This document shows, one piece after another, positions 40,274-50,262 of a stretch of 64,000 bases of DNA (position 1 is the stretch's first letter; each line of letters begins with the position of its first letter). The notes under the pieces are model-generated. The model ran no database searches, had not been told where the DNA came from, and worked only from the letters and a program-made list of their open reading frames with translations. Source of the DNA: Comamonas sp. JUb58 (lineage in GTDB: Bacteria; Pseudomonadota; Gammaproteobacteria; Burkholderiales; Burkholderiaceae_C); assembly GCF_004364775.1 (NCBI RefSeq), contig NZ_SOAL01000010.1:1-64000 (forward strand). Reading direction: 5' to 3'. The position numbers were made by a program, and so were the translations under genes.

Positions 40274-40903
40274 TTACAGGGAGCCCTTGGTGGACGGTAT
40301 CACGCCCGCCATGCGGGGATCATGCTCCAACGCAAAACGCAATGCGCGCGCAAAGGCTTTGAAGATGGTCTCGCACTGGTGGTGGGCATTGAAGCCCTTG
40401 AGGTTGTCGATGTGCAAGGTCACGCCGGCATGGTTCACAAAGCCCTGGAAGAACTCGTACACCAGCTGCGTATCAAGCTGGCCAATGCTGCCGGCGGTGA
40501 ATTTCACATCCATGTGCAGACCCGGGCGGCCGGAGAAATCGATCACCACGCGGCTCAGCGCCTCATCGAGCGGCACATAGGCATGGCCATAGCGGCGGAT
40601 GCCCTTTTTGTCGCCAATGGCGATCGCAAAAGCCTGGCCCAGGGTGATGCCGATGTCCTCGACGGTGTGGTGGCCGTCGATGTGCAGGTCACCGGCGCAT
40701 TCGATGTCCAGGTCGATCAGGCCATGGCGCGCGATCTGGTCCAGCATGTGGTCCAGAAAGCCGATGCCCGAGTTCAGCCGGGCATGGCCCGTGCCGTCCA
40801 GGTCGACACGCACCTGGATGCGGGTCTCGGCGGTGTTGCGGGCTACCTCGGCCGTGCGGTGCAGCGGCGTGGCGGTCGATGGGGTGGGCACCAGATGGTT
40901 CAT
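40274..40903 (-). CDS. hisB: Imidazoleglycerol-phosphate dehydratase
   Basis: 209 aa. Monofunctional HisB: there is no phosphatase domain as in enterics. Metal-ligand motifs [12 protein letters not shown] and HHTVEDIGI (early half) and [15 protein letters not shown] (late half) are intact. Its start overlaps the hisC stop by 4 bases. Confidence 0.97.
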   Translation of the reverse strand: MNHLVPTPSTATPLHRTAEVARNTAETRIQVRVDLDGTGHARLNSGIGFLDHMLDQIARHGLIDLDIECAGDLHIDGHHTVEDIGITLGQAFAIAIGDKKGIRRYGHAYVPLDEALSRVVIDFSGRPGLHMDVKFTAGSIGQLDTQLVYEFFQGFVNHAGVTLHIDNLKGFNAHHQCETIFKAFARALRFALEHDPRMAGVIPSTKGSL

Positions 40904-42021
40904 AGAGACTCCTTGAGCGCCGCCAGCATGCGGGCATTTTCTTCACGGGTGCCCACGGTCAGCCGCAGGCACTGGGCCAGCAGCGGGTGCATGGCCGACA
41001 CATTCTTGACGAGCACGCCACGCGCCTTCATCGCCGCCTGGGTCTTGCCCGCATCGTCCACGCGCATCAGCACCATATTGGCTTCCGACGGCCAGACCTT
41101 GCGCACGCCGCTGAGCGCCTGCAGCGCGTCGATCAGCGGCTGGCGTTCTGCGCGGATGGCGCGGGCCTGCTCGGCATAGAGCGCCTCGTTCTCCAGCGCA
41201 AAAATGGCCGTCTCGCAGTTGAGCACGCTGATGTTGTAGGGCGGGCGCACCTTGTCGATCTCATTGACGATGACCGCCGGCCCCACCAGGTAGCCCAGGC
41301 GCGCACCGGCGAGACCAAACTTGGACAGGGTGCGCATCAGCAGCACATGCGCATTGCGCGCAGGGTCAGCACGCATCTGGTCGATCCAGCTGCGGCTGGC
41401 AAAGGGCTGGTAGGCCTCGTCCATCACCACCAGGCCACCCACCTCCGCCACCGCATCGATGACGGCCAGCACCTTGTCGTCGTCCCACAGGGTCGCGGTT
41501 GGGTTGTTGGGGTAGGCGATATAGGTGATGGCCGGCTTGTGCGCGGCAATGGCGGCCTGCATCGCGGGCACATCCAGGTCAAAGTCTGCTGTCAGATTGA
41601 CGCCGACAAAGTCCAGGCCCTGCAGCTGGGCGGACATCGGGTACATCACAAAACCCGGCATCGGCGCGAGCATCTTGGCGCGGCCCTCGGCATGGGGCTG
41701 CGCCGTGGCCAGCGCCAGCAAGGTGATGATCTCGTCCGAGCCATTGCCCAGCAGCACGGCCGTGCCCGTGGGTGCGCCCACATAGTCGGCCAGCATTTTC
41801 TTGAGCGTCTCCAGGCGCTCGCCCGGGTAGCGGTTGATCTCCAGCGCGCCCAGCCGCTCGCCCAGCTTTTGCTGCAGCGCGTCTGGCAGGCGGTAGGGGT
41901 TCTCCATGGTGTCCATCTTCAGCAGACCCTTGGAATCTTGCACATGGTAGGCCTGCATGGCGCGCACATCGGCGCGGATGCGTTGCAGGGCCTGCAGAGA
42001 CTTGTCTTGAGAGGTCATCAC
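40900..42021 (-). CDS. hisC: Histidinol-phosphate aminotransferase
   Basis: 373 aa. PLP-dependent fold type I aminotransferase. PLP lysine in [14 protein letters not shown], and the NPNNPTA substrate motif ([15 protein letters not shown] in part). The start may be the first or second of two tandem ATGs (42021 or 42018). It begins the hisCBHA group; upstream lies the toxin gene rather than hisD. Confidence 0.96.
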   Translation of the reverse strand: MMTSQDKSLQALQRIRADVRAMQAYHVQDSKGLLKMDTMENPYRLPDALQQKLGERLGALEINRYPGERLETLKKMLADYVGAPTGTAVLLGNGSDEIITLLALATAQPHAEGRAKMLAPMPGFVMYPMSAQLQGLDFVGVNLTADFDLDVPAMQAAIAAHKPAITYIAYPNNPTATLWDDDKVLAVIDAVAEVGGLVVMDEAYQPFASRSWIDQMRADPARNAHVLLMRTLSKFGLAGARLGYLVGPAVIVNEIDKVRPPYNISVLNCETAIFALENEALYAEQARAIRAERQPLIDALQALSGVRKVWPSEANMVLMRVDDAGKTQAAMKARGVLVKNVSAMHPLLAQCLRLTVGTREENARMLAALKESL

Positions 42022-42045
42022 ATCACTCTTTCACATCAGGAATAT

Positions 42046-42486
42046 TCAGGCTTTGGTCTGGGCCGGGGCGGCCTGGCGCAAGGGGTGCACGATGGTCACG
42101 CCACCAAACTCGGCGCCATGGGGCAGGTGGAGGCTGAGCATCTGCTGGCAGCCACTGTGCTGGGCGCAGGCGACTGCCAGGCAATCGCCAAAGTCCAGGG
42201 CATGGCGCGCCTGCACCGCCCAGGCGGTCTCCAAGGTGGCGGCATCAGTTTTCCAGGGCGTCCAGCTTTGGTAGCGGCGGATGGCGGCGCGCGCATCGCC
42301 TTGGGGCATAGGGTTGGCCGCCGTGGTGACCTGGTCGTAGAACTCGCTCAGCGCCTGGTTGCCGGTGCGGCCGGTGCGGCTGCTCCATAGCAGGTCGAGC
42401 CAGTCCAAGGTCGCCTGGTAGAGCGCGGCGTCCGAGACGTTCTCTGCGGCGACCAGCACCGAGGTATCGACAAACACGGTGCTCAT
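42046..42486 (-). CDS. PIN-domain toxin (VapC-like)
   Basis: 146 aa. PIN ribonuclease fold with the acidic active site visible: D7 (FVDTSV), E48 (ALSEFYDQV), D98 and D101 (DFGDCLAVA). PIN toxins cleave tRNA or rRNA. Its start overlaps the upstream antitoxin stop by 4 bases, the usual TA arrangement. The last 15 residues are an Ala/Gln-rich tail. Sits 25 bases before hisC on the same strand and could contribute readthrough to it. Confidence 0.85.
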   Translation of the reverse strand: MSTVFVDTSVLVAAENVSDAALYQATLDWLDLLWSSRTGRTGNQALSEFYDQVTTAANPMPQGDARAAIRRYQSWTPWKTDAATLETAWAVQARHALDFGDCLAVACAQHSGCQQMLSLHLPHGAEFGGVTIVHPLRQAAPAQTKA

Positions 42487-42743
42487 GCGCCCTCCTGCCC
42501 GGTCTTGCGGCGGCCGCCGATTTTGCGTGCCGCAGCGGCCCCACCCTGAGGCGTTGCACCGCCTTGCCAGCTGCGCTCGTCCGTGCGCCAGGCCAGGTAG
42601 GCGCGCTCGTAGGCGTCCTCGCGCTGCTGGAGCTCGGCCATAAAATCTCCTACCATGCGCGAGACGCTGGTGCCACGCCGTGCGGCCTCAACCCGGGCCC
42701 ATTCCAGCACGCTGTCTTCCACAGTGATGGTGAGATTTTTCAT
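42483..42743 (-). CDS. Ribbon-helix-helix antitoxin (VapB-like)
   Basis: 86 aa. N-terminal MKNLTITVEDSVLEWARVEA is a CopG/Arc-type beta strand and helix, followed by a second helix GTSVSRMVGDFMAELQQ. The C-terminal half should wrap the toxin; it ends in a basic Gly/Arg/Lys tail (ARKIGGRRKTGQEGA). The frame is open far upstream, but the start at 42743 is fixed by the RHH motif and by the operator just ahead. No Shine-Dalgarno is present. Confidence 0.83.
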   Translation of the reverse strand: MKNLTITVEDSVLEWARVEAARRGTSVSRMVGDFMAELQQREDAYERAYLAWRTDERSWQGGATPQGGAAAARKIGGRRKTGQEGA

Positions 42744-42750
42744 GCGGCCG

Positions 42751-42787
42751 ATTTTACACGAAATTCGTGCAACACGAATTTCGTGTA
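42751..42787 (-). promoter_or_regulatory. Palindromic operator and -10 box of the toxin-antitoxin operon
   Basis: 42755-42787 is a 33-base palindrome, perfect except at its 3-base centre. It is built of two copies of CACGAAATTCGTG in opposite orientation separated by CAA. On the minus strand it runs straight into TAAAAT (42756-42751), a good -10 box. The ATG begins 7 bases past that box, so the transcript is probably leaderless. RHH antitoxins typically bind such paired sites and repress their own operon. Confidence 0.75.
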
Positions 42788-42847
42788 GCCAATCCAGACT
42801 AGAGCAATCGGACGTTGCGGGCACTATCATCAGGGCAGCCAAGCCTA

Positions 42848-43144
42848 AGAACCTGTTCGAAGTCTCTACGCAGCCGCGTTGGAGTGCAATCGGGATGAGT
42901 TCGAAGCGATGGTCCGCAGCTTGCACCGGGGTGCAAGCAAGGGCCAGCGCGAAGAAATCGCCCGATTTCACTCCAACCCGTAGGGACAGTGGCTTTGCGC
43001 TGCCCGGGAAGGGAGCGGTCTGCGTCGTTGCAAATCCTCGCAATAGCATGGCTATTGCTGCGGTATTGCGCGGCTGGGCGCCCCCCCTCGCATCCCATCT
43101 CGCAAAGACACTGTCGCGGCGCGAGGAGACTTTGAACAGGTTCT
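42848..43144. repeat. 297-bp element with terminal inverted repeats
   Basis: The left end AGAACCTGTTCgAAGTCTC (42848 on) matches the reverse complement of the right end, AGAACCTGTTCaAAGTCTC (ending 43144). The similarity continues for about 30 bases. A central palindrome CAATAGC-atg-GCTATTG lies at 43041-43057, off centre because a second hairpin is inserted in the left arm. No coding potential. It ends 5 bases before the sirtuin start codon. MITE-like by structure. Confidence 0.75.
42879..42976. repeat. 98-bp hairpin nested in the left arm of the 297-bp element
   Basis: TTGGAGTGcAATCGGG (42879-42894) pairs with CCCGATTtCACTCCAA (42961-42976). Further in, GCTTGCACC faces GGTGCAAGC (42919-42927 and 42930-42938). 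The whole is a near-perfect long hairpin. Removing it restores the symmetry of the outer element, which suggests a later insertion. Confidence 0.65.
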
Positions 43145-43149
43145 AACCC

Positions 43150-44025
43150 ATGCCACTTCTCACCGAACTTCTCCCGCAAGCCACCGTATCCGCTGATCTG
43201 GCAGCATTGACCCGCTTGCTGCAGCAGCACCGCCCCTGGACCGTGCTGACCGGCGCGGGCGTGAGCACCGGCAGCGGCATCCCCGACTACCGCGATGCGC
43301 AAGGCGCCTGGAAGCGCCCCGCTCCGGTGCGCTTTCAGGACTTTATGGCCGAGACGCTCACGCGCCAGCGCTACTGGGCGCGCAGCCTGGTCGGCTGGCC
43401 GGTGTTCTCGCAGGCCCAGCCCAATGCTGCGCACCAGGCGCTGGCGCGGCTGGAGCAGGCCGGTTATGTGCAGGCGCTCATCACCCAGAACGTCGATGGC
43501 CTACACCAGCGCGCGGGCAGCCAGCGGGTGGTGGACCTGCATGGCCGGCTGGACCAGGTGGTTTGCATGGGCTGCGGCCAGCGCCTAGTGCGTGCTGACT
43601 TTCAGCACCAGCTGATGGCCGCCAACCCCGATTGGCAGCACCTGAGCGCCAGCGCCGCCCCCGATGGCGATGCCGACCTGGCCGGCGTGGACTTTTCCGC
43701 CTTTCAGGTGCCAGCCTGCCCTGCTTGCGGCGGCATCCTCAAGCCCGATGTCGTCTTTTACGGCGAAAACGTACCGGCCGCGCGCCGCCAGCAAGCCATG
43801 GACCACCTCGCCGCCAGCGGCGCACTGCTGGTGGTGGGCAGCTCCTTGATGGTGTATTCGGGCCTGCGCTTTGTGCACGCCGCCAAGCAAGCCGGCTTGC
43901 CCGTTGCCGCCATCAACCTGGGCCAGATGCGCGATGACGCGCTGCTGGACCTGAAGCTGGCCCAGGCCTGCGCGCCCGCGCTGAGCAGCCTGGCTGATCA
44001 GCTGGCGCCCGCCCGCAGCGACTGA
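43150..44025 (+). CDS. Sirtuin (Sir2-family NAD-dependent protein deacylase)
   Basis: 291 aa. Complete Sir2 fold. The NAD-binding [15 protein letters not shown] is at 35-49, TQNVDGLHQ at 112-120, the catalytic His131 is in DLHG, and the zinc cysteines are C139/C142 and C190/C193. GSSLMVYSG and INLG complete the nucleotide site. The overall form resembles class II (SIRT4-like) enzymes, which are larger than CobB; the acyl group removed is unknown. On the opposite strand to the his genes, starting 5 bases after the 297-bp repeat, so its promoter must lie in or beyond that element. Confidence 0.9.
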   Translation: MPLLTELLPQATVSADLAALTRLLQQHRPWTVLTGAGVSTGSGIPDYRDAQGAWKRPAPVRFQDFMAETLTRQRYWARSLVGWPVFSQAQPNAAHQALARLEQAGYVQALITQNVDGLHQRAGSQRVVDLHGRLDQVVCMGCGQRLVRADFQHQLMAANPDWQHLSASAAPDGDADLAGVDFSAFQVPACPACGGILKPDVVFYGENVPAARRQQAMDHLAASGALLVVGSSLMVYSGLRFVHAAKQAGLPVAAINLGQMRDDALLDLKLAQACAPALSSLADQLAPARSD

Positions 44026-44161
44026 TATTTTCAGTAACCAAAACCCCCGTCCGCTGCCCCGCCAACGGTAGATACAGCCAATAGCCTGCAGCTACACTAG
44101 CCAGCTTTACAAAGCCCCACAGCCCGTGACACAGCCTTGAGCGCTGTGTGCGCTCCACTGC

Positions 44162-45703
44162 ATGTCCCCTGCCGTTTCAGCCCCAATCCAGCCGCACGAC
44201 CACCAGAAAATGCTGCGCACCATGCTGGCCTTTGCCTGCCTGTATGCCCTGGCCTGGACCCTGTTCCCACCGCTGCTGGCGCCCAGCTTTCCGCTGGATG
44301 TGGTCGAGAGCCTGGGCTGGGGCCGTGAGTGGCAATGGGGCTATTACAAGCACCCGCCCCTGCCACCGATTGCGCTGCATGTGTCCTTTCTGGCACTGGG
44401 CCGCTGGGGCCCGTTTGCGCTGAGCCAGCTCTGCGTGGGATTAACCTTGTGGCTGGTCTGGCTCACGGCCTGCCGCCTGGTGGGGCGCGAGCGCGCCTTT
44501 ATCGGCACAGTGCTGACGATGGGCGTGGCCTTCTATACCCGGCCGGCGCTGGAGTTCAACCACAACATTGCGCAAATGCCCTTCTGGACGGGCATCTGCT
44601 ACTTCTACCTGGCCGCCTGGCAGGACGACAAGCGCTGGCAATGGCTGCTGCTGGGCCTGATGGCCGGCCTGGGGCTGCTGAGCAAATACTCCATCGGCCT
44701 GCTGCTGCTCTGCCTGGGGCTGTTTACCGTGCTGAGCCCTGCACGCAGCCTGCTGCGCCGCCCGGGCCCCTGGCTGGCCCTGCTGGTGATGGCGCTGGTG
44801 TTTGCACCGCATCTGCTTTGGCTGCACAACAACGACTGGCTACCCTTCTCCTATGCCAAGGACCGCTCTGCCAGCCACTACGGCGAATCCGCCCGCGCAG
44901 GGGCGCTGGGCTTTTTGCTGACCCAGCTGCTCAACCACCTGCCACTCCTGCTGGTGCTGCTGTTTGGCTTTTTGCGGCTGCGCTGGTCCAAGCGGCGCCC
45001 TGCCGTGTCCGCGCCCTGGCAATGGCACAGCGCCAAGCCAGCCTACCTCTGCCTGATCGCGCTGGCCCCAGGCTTGCTGCTGGCCACCATGGGCATGGCG
45101 CTGGGCTTGCGTTTGCGCGATATGTGGGGTGTGCCGATGTGGCCTTTCAGCGGCGTGCTGGCTGCAGCGCTGATCCCCAGCGCCTGGCTGGCGCCCATGC
45201 GCCCTTATCTGCTGCGCGGCATCATCGTGTGGCTCAGCTTGATTTCGGTGCTCTGTGGTTTGTACCTGTGGAAGATCTCGGACTTCCGCAGGAGCCCCGT
45301 GCGCAGCGACTGGCCCTCGGCCGCGCTAGCGCAGCAGGCCGAAGCCACCTGGGACTCCCTGTCCAGCTGCCCGCTCGATACCGTGGCCAGCGATGCCTGG
45401 ACCGGTGGCCTGGTCGCCATCGGCGCCAAGAGCCAGCCCTCGGTGCTGATCCCTGGTGACCCGCGCCATTCGCCCTGGGCCACGGCCGAGCGCCTGCAAC
45501 AGCATGGCGCGCTGCGGATCTGGCAGTTGGAAGAAGATGCGGATCGGGATGCCCCCACCGGCCCCTACCCGGTGCTCGATGGCCTGCAAGGCATGCGCAT
45601 GCACGAGGGCGAATGGAGCATTCCCTGGCCCCGGGGCCAGAGCCGTACCCAGCTGGTAGTGCAGTGGCAGGCCTATGTGCCCGCGGCCTGCGATCGCCAT
45701 TGA
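44162..45703 (+). CDS. GT39-like (ArnT/PMT-type) membrane glycosyltransferase
   Basis: 513 aa. About ten hydrophobic helices fill residues 15-400, followed by a soluble periplasmic tail of about 120 residues. The first loop holds LDVVESLGWGREWQWGYYKH, with the acidic pair and the YYKHPPLP motif of polyprenyl-phosphate sugar transferases; LEFNHNIAQMPFW follows. Donor and acceptor are unknown: lipid A, protein or another glycolipid are all possible. An ATG at 44210 (MLRTMLAF) is an alternative start. 136 bases after the sirtuin gene, same strand. Confidence 0.78.
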   Translation: MSPAVSAPIQPHDHQKMLRTMLAFACLYALAWTLFPPLLAPSFPLDVVESLGWGREWQWGYYKHPPLPPIALHVSFLALGRWGPFALSQLCVGLTLWLVWLTACRLVGRERAFIGTVLTMGVAFYTRPALEFNHNIAQMPFWTGICYFYLAAWQDDKRWQWLLLGLMAGLGLLSKYSIGLLLLCLGLFTVLSPARSLLRRPGPWLALLVMALVFAPHLLWLHNNDWLPFSYAKDRSASHYGESARAGALGFLLTQLLNHLPLLLVLLFGFLRLRWSKRRPAVSAPWQWHSAKPAYLCLIALAPGLLLATMGMALGLRLRDMWGVPMWPFSGVLAAALIPSAWLAPMRPYLLRGIIVWLSLISVLCGLYLWKISDFRRSPVRSDWPSAALAQQAEATWDSLSSCPLDTVASDAWTGGLVAIGAKSQPSVLIPGDPRHSPWATAERLQQHGALRIWQLEEDADRDAPTGPYPVLDGLQGMRMHEGEWSIPWPRGQSRTQLVVQWQAYVPAACDRH

Positions 45704-45751
45704 GGACGCTGCGCTGCCCCTGTCTTGATGGCGAGGGCAGCGTAGAACGAT

Positions 45752-47071
45752 TTAACGCTTGATGCGCATCTCGGCCGCGCGCGCATGGCCTTGCAGGCCT
45801 TCGCCATAGGCCAGCACGGCAGCGGTCTTGCCCAGCACCTGGGCACCGGCCTCGCTCACCTCGATCAGGCTGGAGCGCTTTTGGAAGTCGTAGACGCCCA
45901 GTGGCGACGAGAAACGGGCGGTGCCGCTGGTGGGCAGCACATGGTTGGGGCCGGCGCAGTAGTCGCCCAGGCTTTCGCTGGTGTAGGCCCCCAGGAAGAT
46001 CGCGCCCGCATGCTTGAGCAGGGGCTCCCACTGGTGCGGATCGCGGCTGGAGACTTCCAAGTGCTCGGGCGCAATGCGGTTGCTCAGCGCGCAGGCCTCT
46101 TCCATGTTGCGCGTGAGGATCAGCGCGCCCCGGTCGGACAAGCTCTTGGCGATGATGGCCTTGCGCGGCATCTCGGGCAGCAGGCGGTCGATCTCGCGCT
46201 GCACGGCATCCAGGTAGGCGGCATCGGGGCAGAGCAGAATCGACTGCGCCAGCTCATCGTGCTCAGCCTGCGAGAACAGGTCCATCGCCACCCAGTCCGG
46301 CGGCGTCGTGCCATCGGCCAGCACCAGGATTTCGCTGGGGCCGGCAATCATGTCGATGCCCACCAAGCCAAACACGCGCTTTTTGGCGCTGGCCACGTAG
46401 GCATTGCCCGGGCCGGTGATCTTGTCCACCTTGGGGATGGTGGCGGTGCCATAAGCCAGCGCCGCCACGGCCTGCGCACCGCCAATGGTGAAGGCGCGGT
46501 GTACGCCGGCCACATAGGCAGCAGCCAGCACCAGCGGGTTCTTCACGCCCTGGGGCGTGGGCACCACCATGATGATGTCTTCCACACCGGCCACATGGGC
46601 GGGGATGGCGTTCATCAGCACGCTGCTGGGATAGGCGGCCTTGCCACCGGGCACATAAATGCCCACGCGGTCCAGCGGCGTAACCTTCTGGCCCAGCAAG
46701 GTGCCGTCTTCGTCGCGGTAGCTCCAGCTCTCGCCATTGGCCTTTTTCTGGGCCTCGTGGTAAGTGCGCACGCGGCGTGCTGCGGATTCGAGCGCCTCGC
46801 GCTGCTCGGCCGGCAGGCCATCGAACGCGGCTTTGAGCTCTTCCTTGCGCAGCTCCAGCGCCAGCATGTTTTCCGCTTGCAGGCCATCAAAGCGCGCGGT
46901 GTAGTCCAGCACGGCGGCATCGCCACGCTTTTGCACATCCGCCAGGATATCGGCCACCCTCTGCTCAATGGCAGCATCCGTGTCTGCCGACCAATGCAGG
47001 CGCTGAGCAAAGTCATGCTCAAACTGGGCATCGGTGGTTGACAGACGGGCGGGGGTGGCAACGAATTCCAT
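45752..47071 (-). CDS. hisD: Histidinol dehydrogenase
   Basis: 439 aa. Last two oxidations of histidine synthesis. NAD site [16 protein letters not shown], the zinc/catalytic block [21 protein letters not shown] and the [13 protein letters not shown]-terminal motif are all intact. 69 bases downstream of hisG. In most Burkholderiales hisC follows directly; here the sirtuin/GT39 block and the TA pair come between. Confidence 0.97.
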   Translation of the reverse strand: MEFVATPARLSTTDAQFEHDFAQRLHWSADTDAAIEQRVADILADVQKRGDAAVLDYTARFDGLQAENMLALELRKEELKAAFDGLPAEQREALESAARRVRTYHEAQKKANGESWSYRDEDGTLLGQKVTPLDRVGIYVPGGKAAYPSSVLMNAIPAHVAGVEDIIMVVPTPQGVKNPLVLAAAYVAGVHRAFTIGGAQAVAALAYGTATIPKVDKITGPGNAYVASAKKRVFGLVGIDMIAGPSEILVLADGTTPPDWVAMDLFSQAEHDELAQSILLCPDAAYLDAVQREIDRLLPEMPRKAIIAKSLSDRGALILTRNMEEACALSNRIAPEHLEVSSRDPHQWEPLLKHAGAIFLGAYTSESLGDYCAGPNHVLPTSGTARFSSPLGVYDFQKRSSLIEVSEAGAQVLGKTAAVLAYGEGLQGHARAAEMRIKR

Positions 47072-47140
47072 AGTGATTACCTTCTGACTCAGACACTTTT
47101 CAAACAGGCAGGTGCCAGCCTGGGGGATGGTGGGAGTGGC

Positions 47141-47800
47141 TTAGCTGTTTTTGGCCACACCGGCTGCAAACACATCGATGATGTGGCGCAGGCGCTTTTG
47201 CTTGAGCTTGAGCGCCGCCTGGTTCACCACCAGGTGGGAGCTGATGTCGATAATGTGCTCGACTTCCTGCAGGTGGTTGGCGCGCAGGGTATTGCCGGTG
47301 CTCACCAGGTCGACGATGGCATCGGCCAGGCCGGTCAGCGGCGCCAGCTCCATGCTGCCGTAGAGCTTGATCAGATCCACGTGCACGCCTTTGCGCGCAA
47401 AGAACTCGCGGGCAATCTGCGGGTACTTGGTGGCCACGCGCAGGCGTGCGCCGCGCTTGACGGCCTGGGCATAGTCAAAATCATTGCGCACCGCTACGCT
47501 CACGCGGCACTTGGCAATCTGCAGGTCCAGCGGCTGGAACAGGCCATCGCCGCCATGCTCCAACAAGGTGTCCTTGCCGGTCACGCCCAGGTCGGCACCG
47601 CCGTACTGCACATAGGTGGGCACATCGGAGGCACGCACCAGCACCACCTGCACATCGGGCTGGGTGGTGGCAAAAATCAGCTTGCGCGATTTCTCGGGGT
47701 CTTCCAGCACCTCGATGCCTGCGGCTGCCAGCAGCGGCAGGGTTTCGTCAAAAATGCGGCCTTTGGAGAGGGCCAAGGTGATCATGGTGGTGTTATCCAT
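47141..47800 (-). CDS. hisG: ATP phosphoribosyltransferase, short form (HisG-S)
   Basis: 219 aa. First, feedback-controlled step of histidine synthesis. The short form lacks the C-terminal regulatory ACT-like domain and works with HisZ. Motifs [31 protein letters not shown] and [14 protein letters not shown] are present. hisZ is not in the window. The start may be 47800 or the ATG at 47785; the second gives the more usual [10 protein letters not shown]. Confidence 0.95.
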   Translation of the reverse strand: MDNTTMITLALSKGRIFDETLPLLAAAGIEVLEDPEKSRKLIFATTQPDVQVVLVRASDVPTYVQYGGADLGVTGKDTLLEHGGDGLFQPLDLQIAKCRVSVAVRNDFDYAQAVKRGARLRVATKYPQIAREFFARKGVHVDLIKLYGSMELAPLTGLADAIVDLVSTGNTLRANHLQEVEHIIDISSHLVVNQAALKLKQKRLRHIIDVFAAGVAKNS

Positions 47801-47876
47801 GGGGCACTTTCGCCAGCGGCAGCCTGCGCATCCTTGCCGGATGGGGCTGGGCCAGCCTGGGTTGATACAAGAAAAA

Positions 47877-48119
47877 TCAGGCCTGCTGGGCAGCCCACTC
47901 GGCAGGGGTGTAGGTCTTCATCGACAGCGCATGCACCTCATCGGTATGCATCTTCTGGCCCAAGGTGGCGTACACCAGCTGATGGCGCTGGATCAGGCGC
48001 TTGCCCTCAAAGGCGGGCGACACGATGGTGGCAAACCAGTGGCGGCCATCGCCTTCCAGCGCGATATGTTCGCAGGCCAGGCCGGCGGTGATGATGTCTT
48101 GGAGGTCCTCAGCAGTCAT
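47877..48119 (-). CDS. BolA/IbaG-family protein
   Basis: 80 aa. Small BolA-fold protein; family members bind monothiol glutaredoxins and Fe-S clusters. Core [22 protein letters not shown], then [14 protein letters not shown] and the conserved [15 protein letters not shown]. The IbaG-like form is supported by position next to mla and ABC genes. In relatives murA usually lies between it and hisG; here only 76 bases do. Confidence 0.92.
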   Translation of the reverse strand: MTAEDLQDIITAGLACEHIALEGDGRHWFATIVSPAFEGKRLIQRHQLVYATLGQKMHTDEVHALSMKTYTPAEWAAQQA

Positions 48120-48220
48120 TGCACGCTCTCACTTATTCGGTTCTAAATGCCTGCCAGCCGCTCCGTGGGGTGGGCTGCTGGCAAGGCGGCTGCAGCCACG
48201 CGGGCTGCAGCAGGTAGTCA

Positions 48221-48972
48221 TTAGTTGCGGATCTTGTAGCCGGTGCGCAGCAGCTGCACGGCCAGCGCACTCACCAGCAGCCAGGCGATGGCCACGATGC
48301 CCAGGCTCAACCAGGGGGAGGTATCGCTCTGGCCAAAGAAGCCGTAGCGGAAGCCGTCGATCATGTAGAAGAACGGGTTCAGGTGGCTGACCTTTTGCCA
48401 GAACGGGGGCAGCGACTGGATCGAATAGAACACGCCCGACAGAAAGGTCATCGGCACGATCACAAAGTTCTGGAACGCGGCCATCTGGTCAAACTTGTCC
48501 GCCCACAGACCGGCCAGCAGGCCCAAGGTGCCCATCAGGCCGGCGCCCAGCACGGCAAACATCAGCACCCAGGGCAGCGATGCAAAATGCGGCGGCGCAA
48601 AGAACAAGGTGATCACATAGACACCCAGGCCGACGGCCAGACCGCGCACGATGGAGGCGCCGACAAAAGCAAAGAACCAGCCCCAGTGCGACAGCGGCGT
48701 CAGCAGCACAAACACCAGGCTGCCCATGATCTTGCTTTGCACCAGGCTCGACGAGCTGTTGGCAAAGGCATTCTGCAGCAGGCTCATCATCACCAGGCCC
48801 GGCACCAGAAAGGCGGTGTAGCTGACATCGCTGAACACCGTCACCCGGCCTTGCAGCACATGGCCAAAGATCAGCAGGTAGAGCACGGCAGTCAGCACCG
48901 GCGCGGCCACGGTCTGGAAGCTCACCTTCCAAAAACGCAGCACTTCTTTGTAAAACAGGGTTTGCCAGCCGC

Positions 48973-48976
<4 letters not shown>
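48221..48976 (-). CDS. ABC-2 type permease (YadH-like)
   Basis: 251 aa with six hydrophobic helices. Resembles E. coli YadH: FYKEVLRFWKVSFQTVAAPV at the start, GLVMMSLLQNAFANSSSSLV in the middle, and FYSIQSLPPFWQKVSHLNPF with MIDGFRYGFFG near the end. Exported substrate unknown. Its start overlaps the ATPase gene stop by 4 bases. The pair lies between mlaB and bolA. Confidence 0.9.
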
Positions 48977-49923
<947 letters not shown>

Positions 49924-49971
49924 GAGTCGGCCATTGTAGGCGCAGCGGCCAGATGCCGCTGGGCTGGGGGT

Positions 49972-50253
49972 TCAATGCGCCGCTGGGGGCTGCAGCAGGC
50001 CATCCACGCCGTAGAGACGCGCCAGCGACAGCAGCGGCGCCGACATGCCGCTCAGTTGCAGCGGCCGGCCGGCTGCCAGTGCCGCGCGGCGGCCGCCCAG
50101 CAAAACCGCCAGCGCCGAGGAGTCAAAAACCACCAAGGCACTGGCATCGATCTGCGCCGGCGCGCCCGCAGGCAGCTGGGCCATGTCTGCCTGCAGTTGC
50201 TGCAGGCAGGCCTGGGCCTGCACCTGGGTCAGAGTCGAAGGCAGACTGAACAT
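49972..50253 (-). CDS. mlaB: STAS-domain protein MlaB
   Basis: 93 aa. Single STAS domain; MlaB binds MlaF and is needed for activity of the MlaFEDB phospholipid transporter. ALVVFDSSALAVLLGGRRAA is the STAS core helix with its Ser. 9 bases downstream of mlaC. Confidence 0.85.
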   Translation of the reverse strand: MFSLPSTLTQVQAQACLQQLQADMAQLPAGAPAQIDASALVVFDSSALAVLLGGRRAALAAGRPLQLSGMSAPLLSLARLYGVDGLLQPPAAH

Positions 50254-50262
50254 GGCGCGCGT

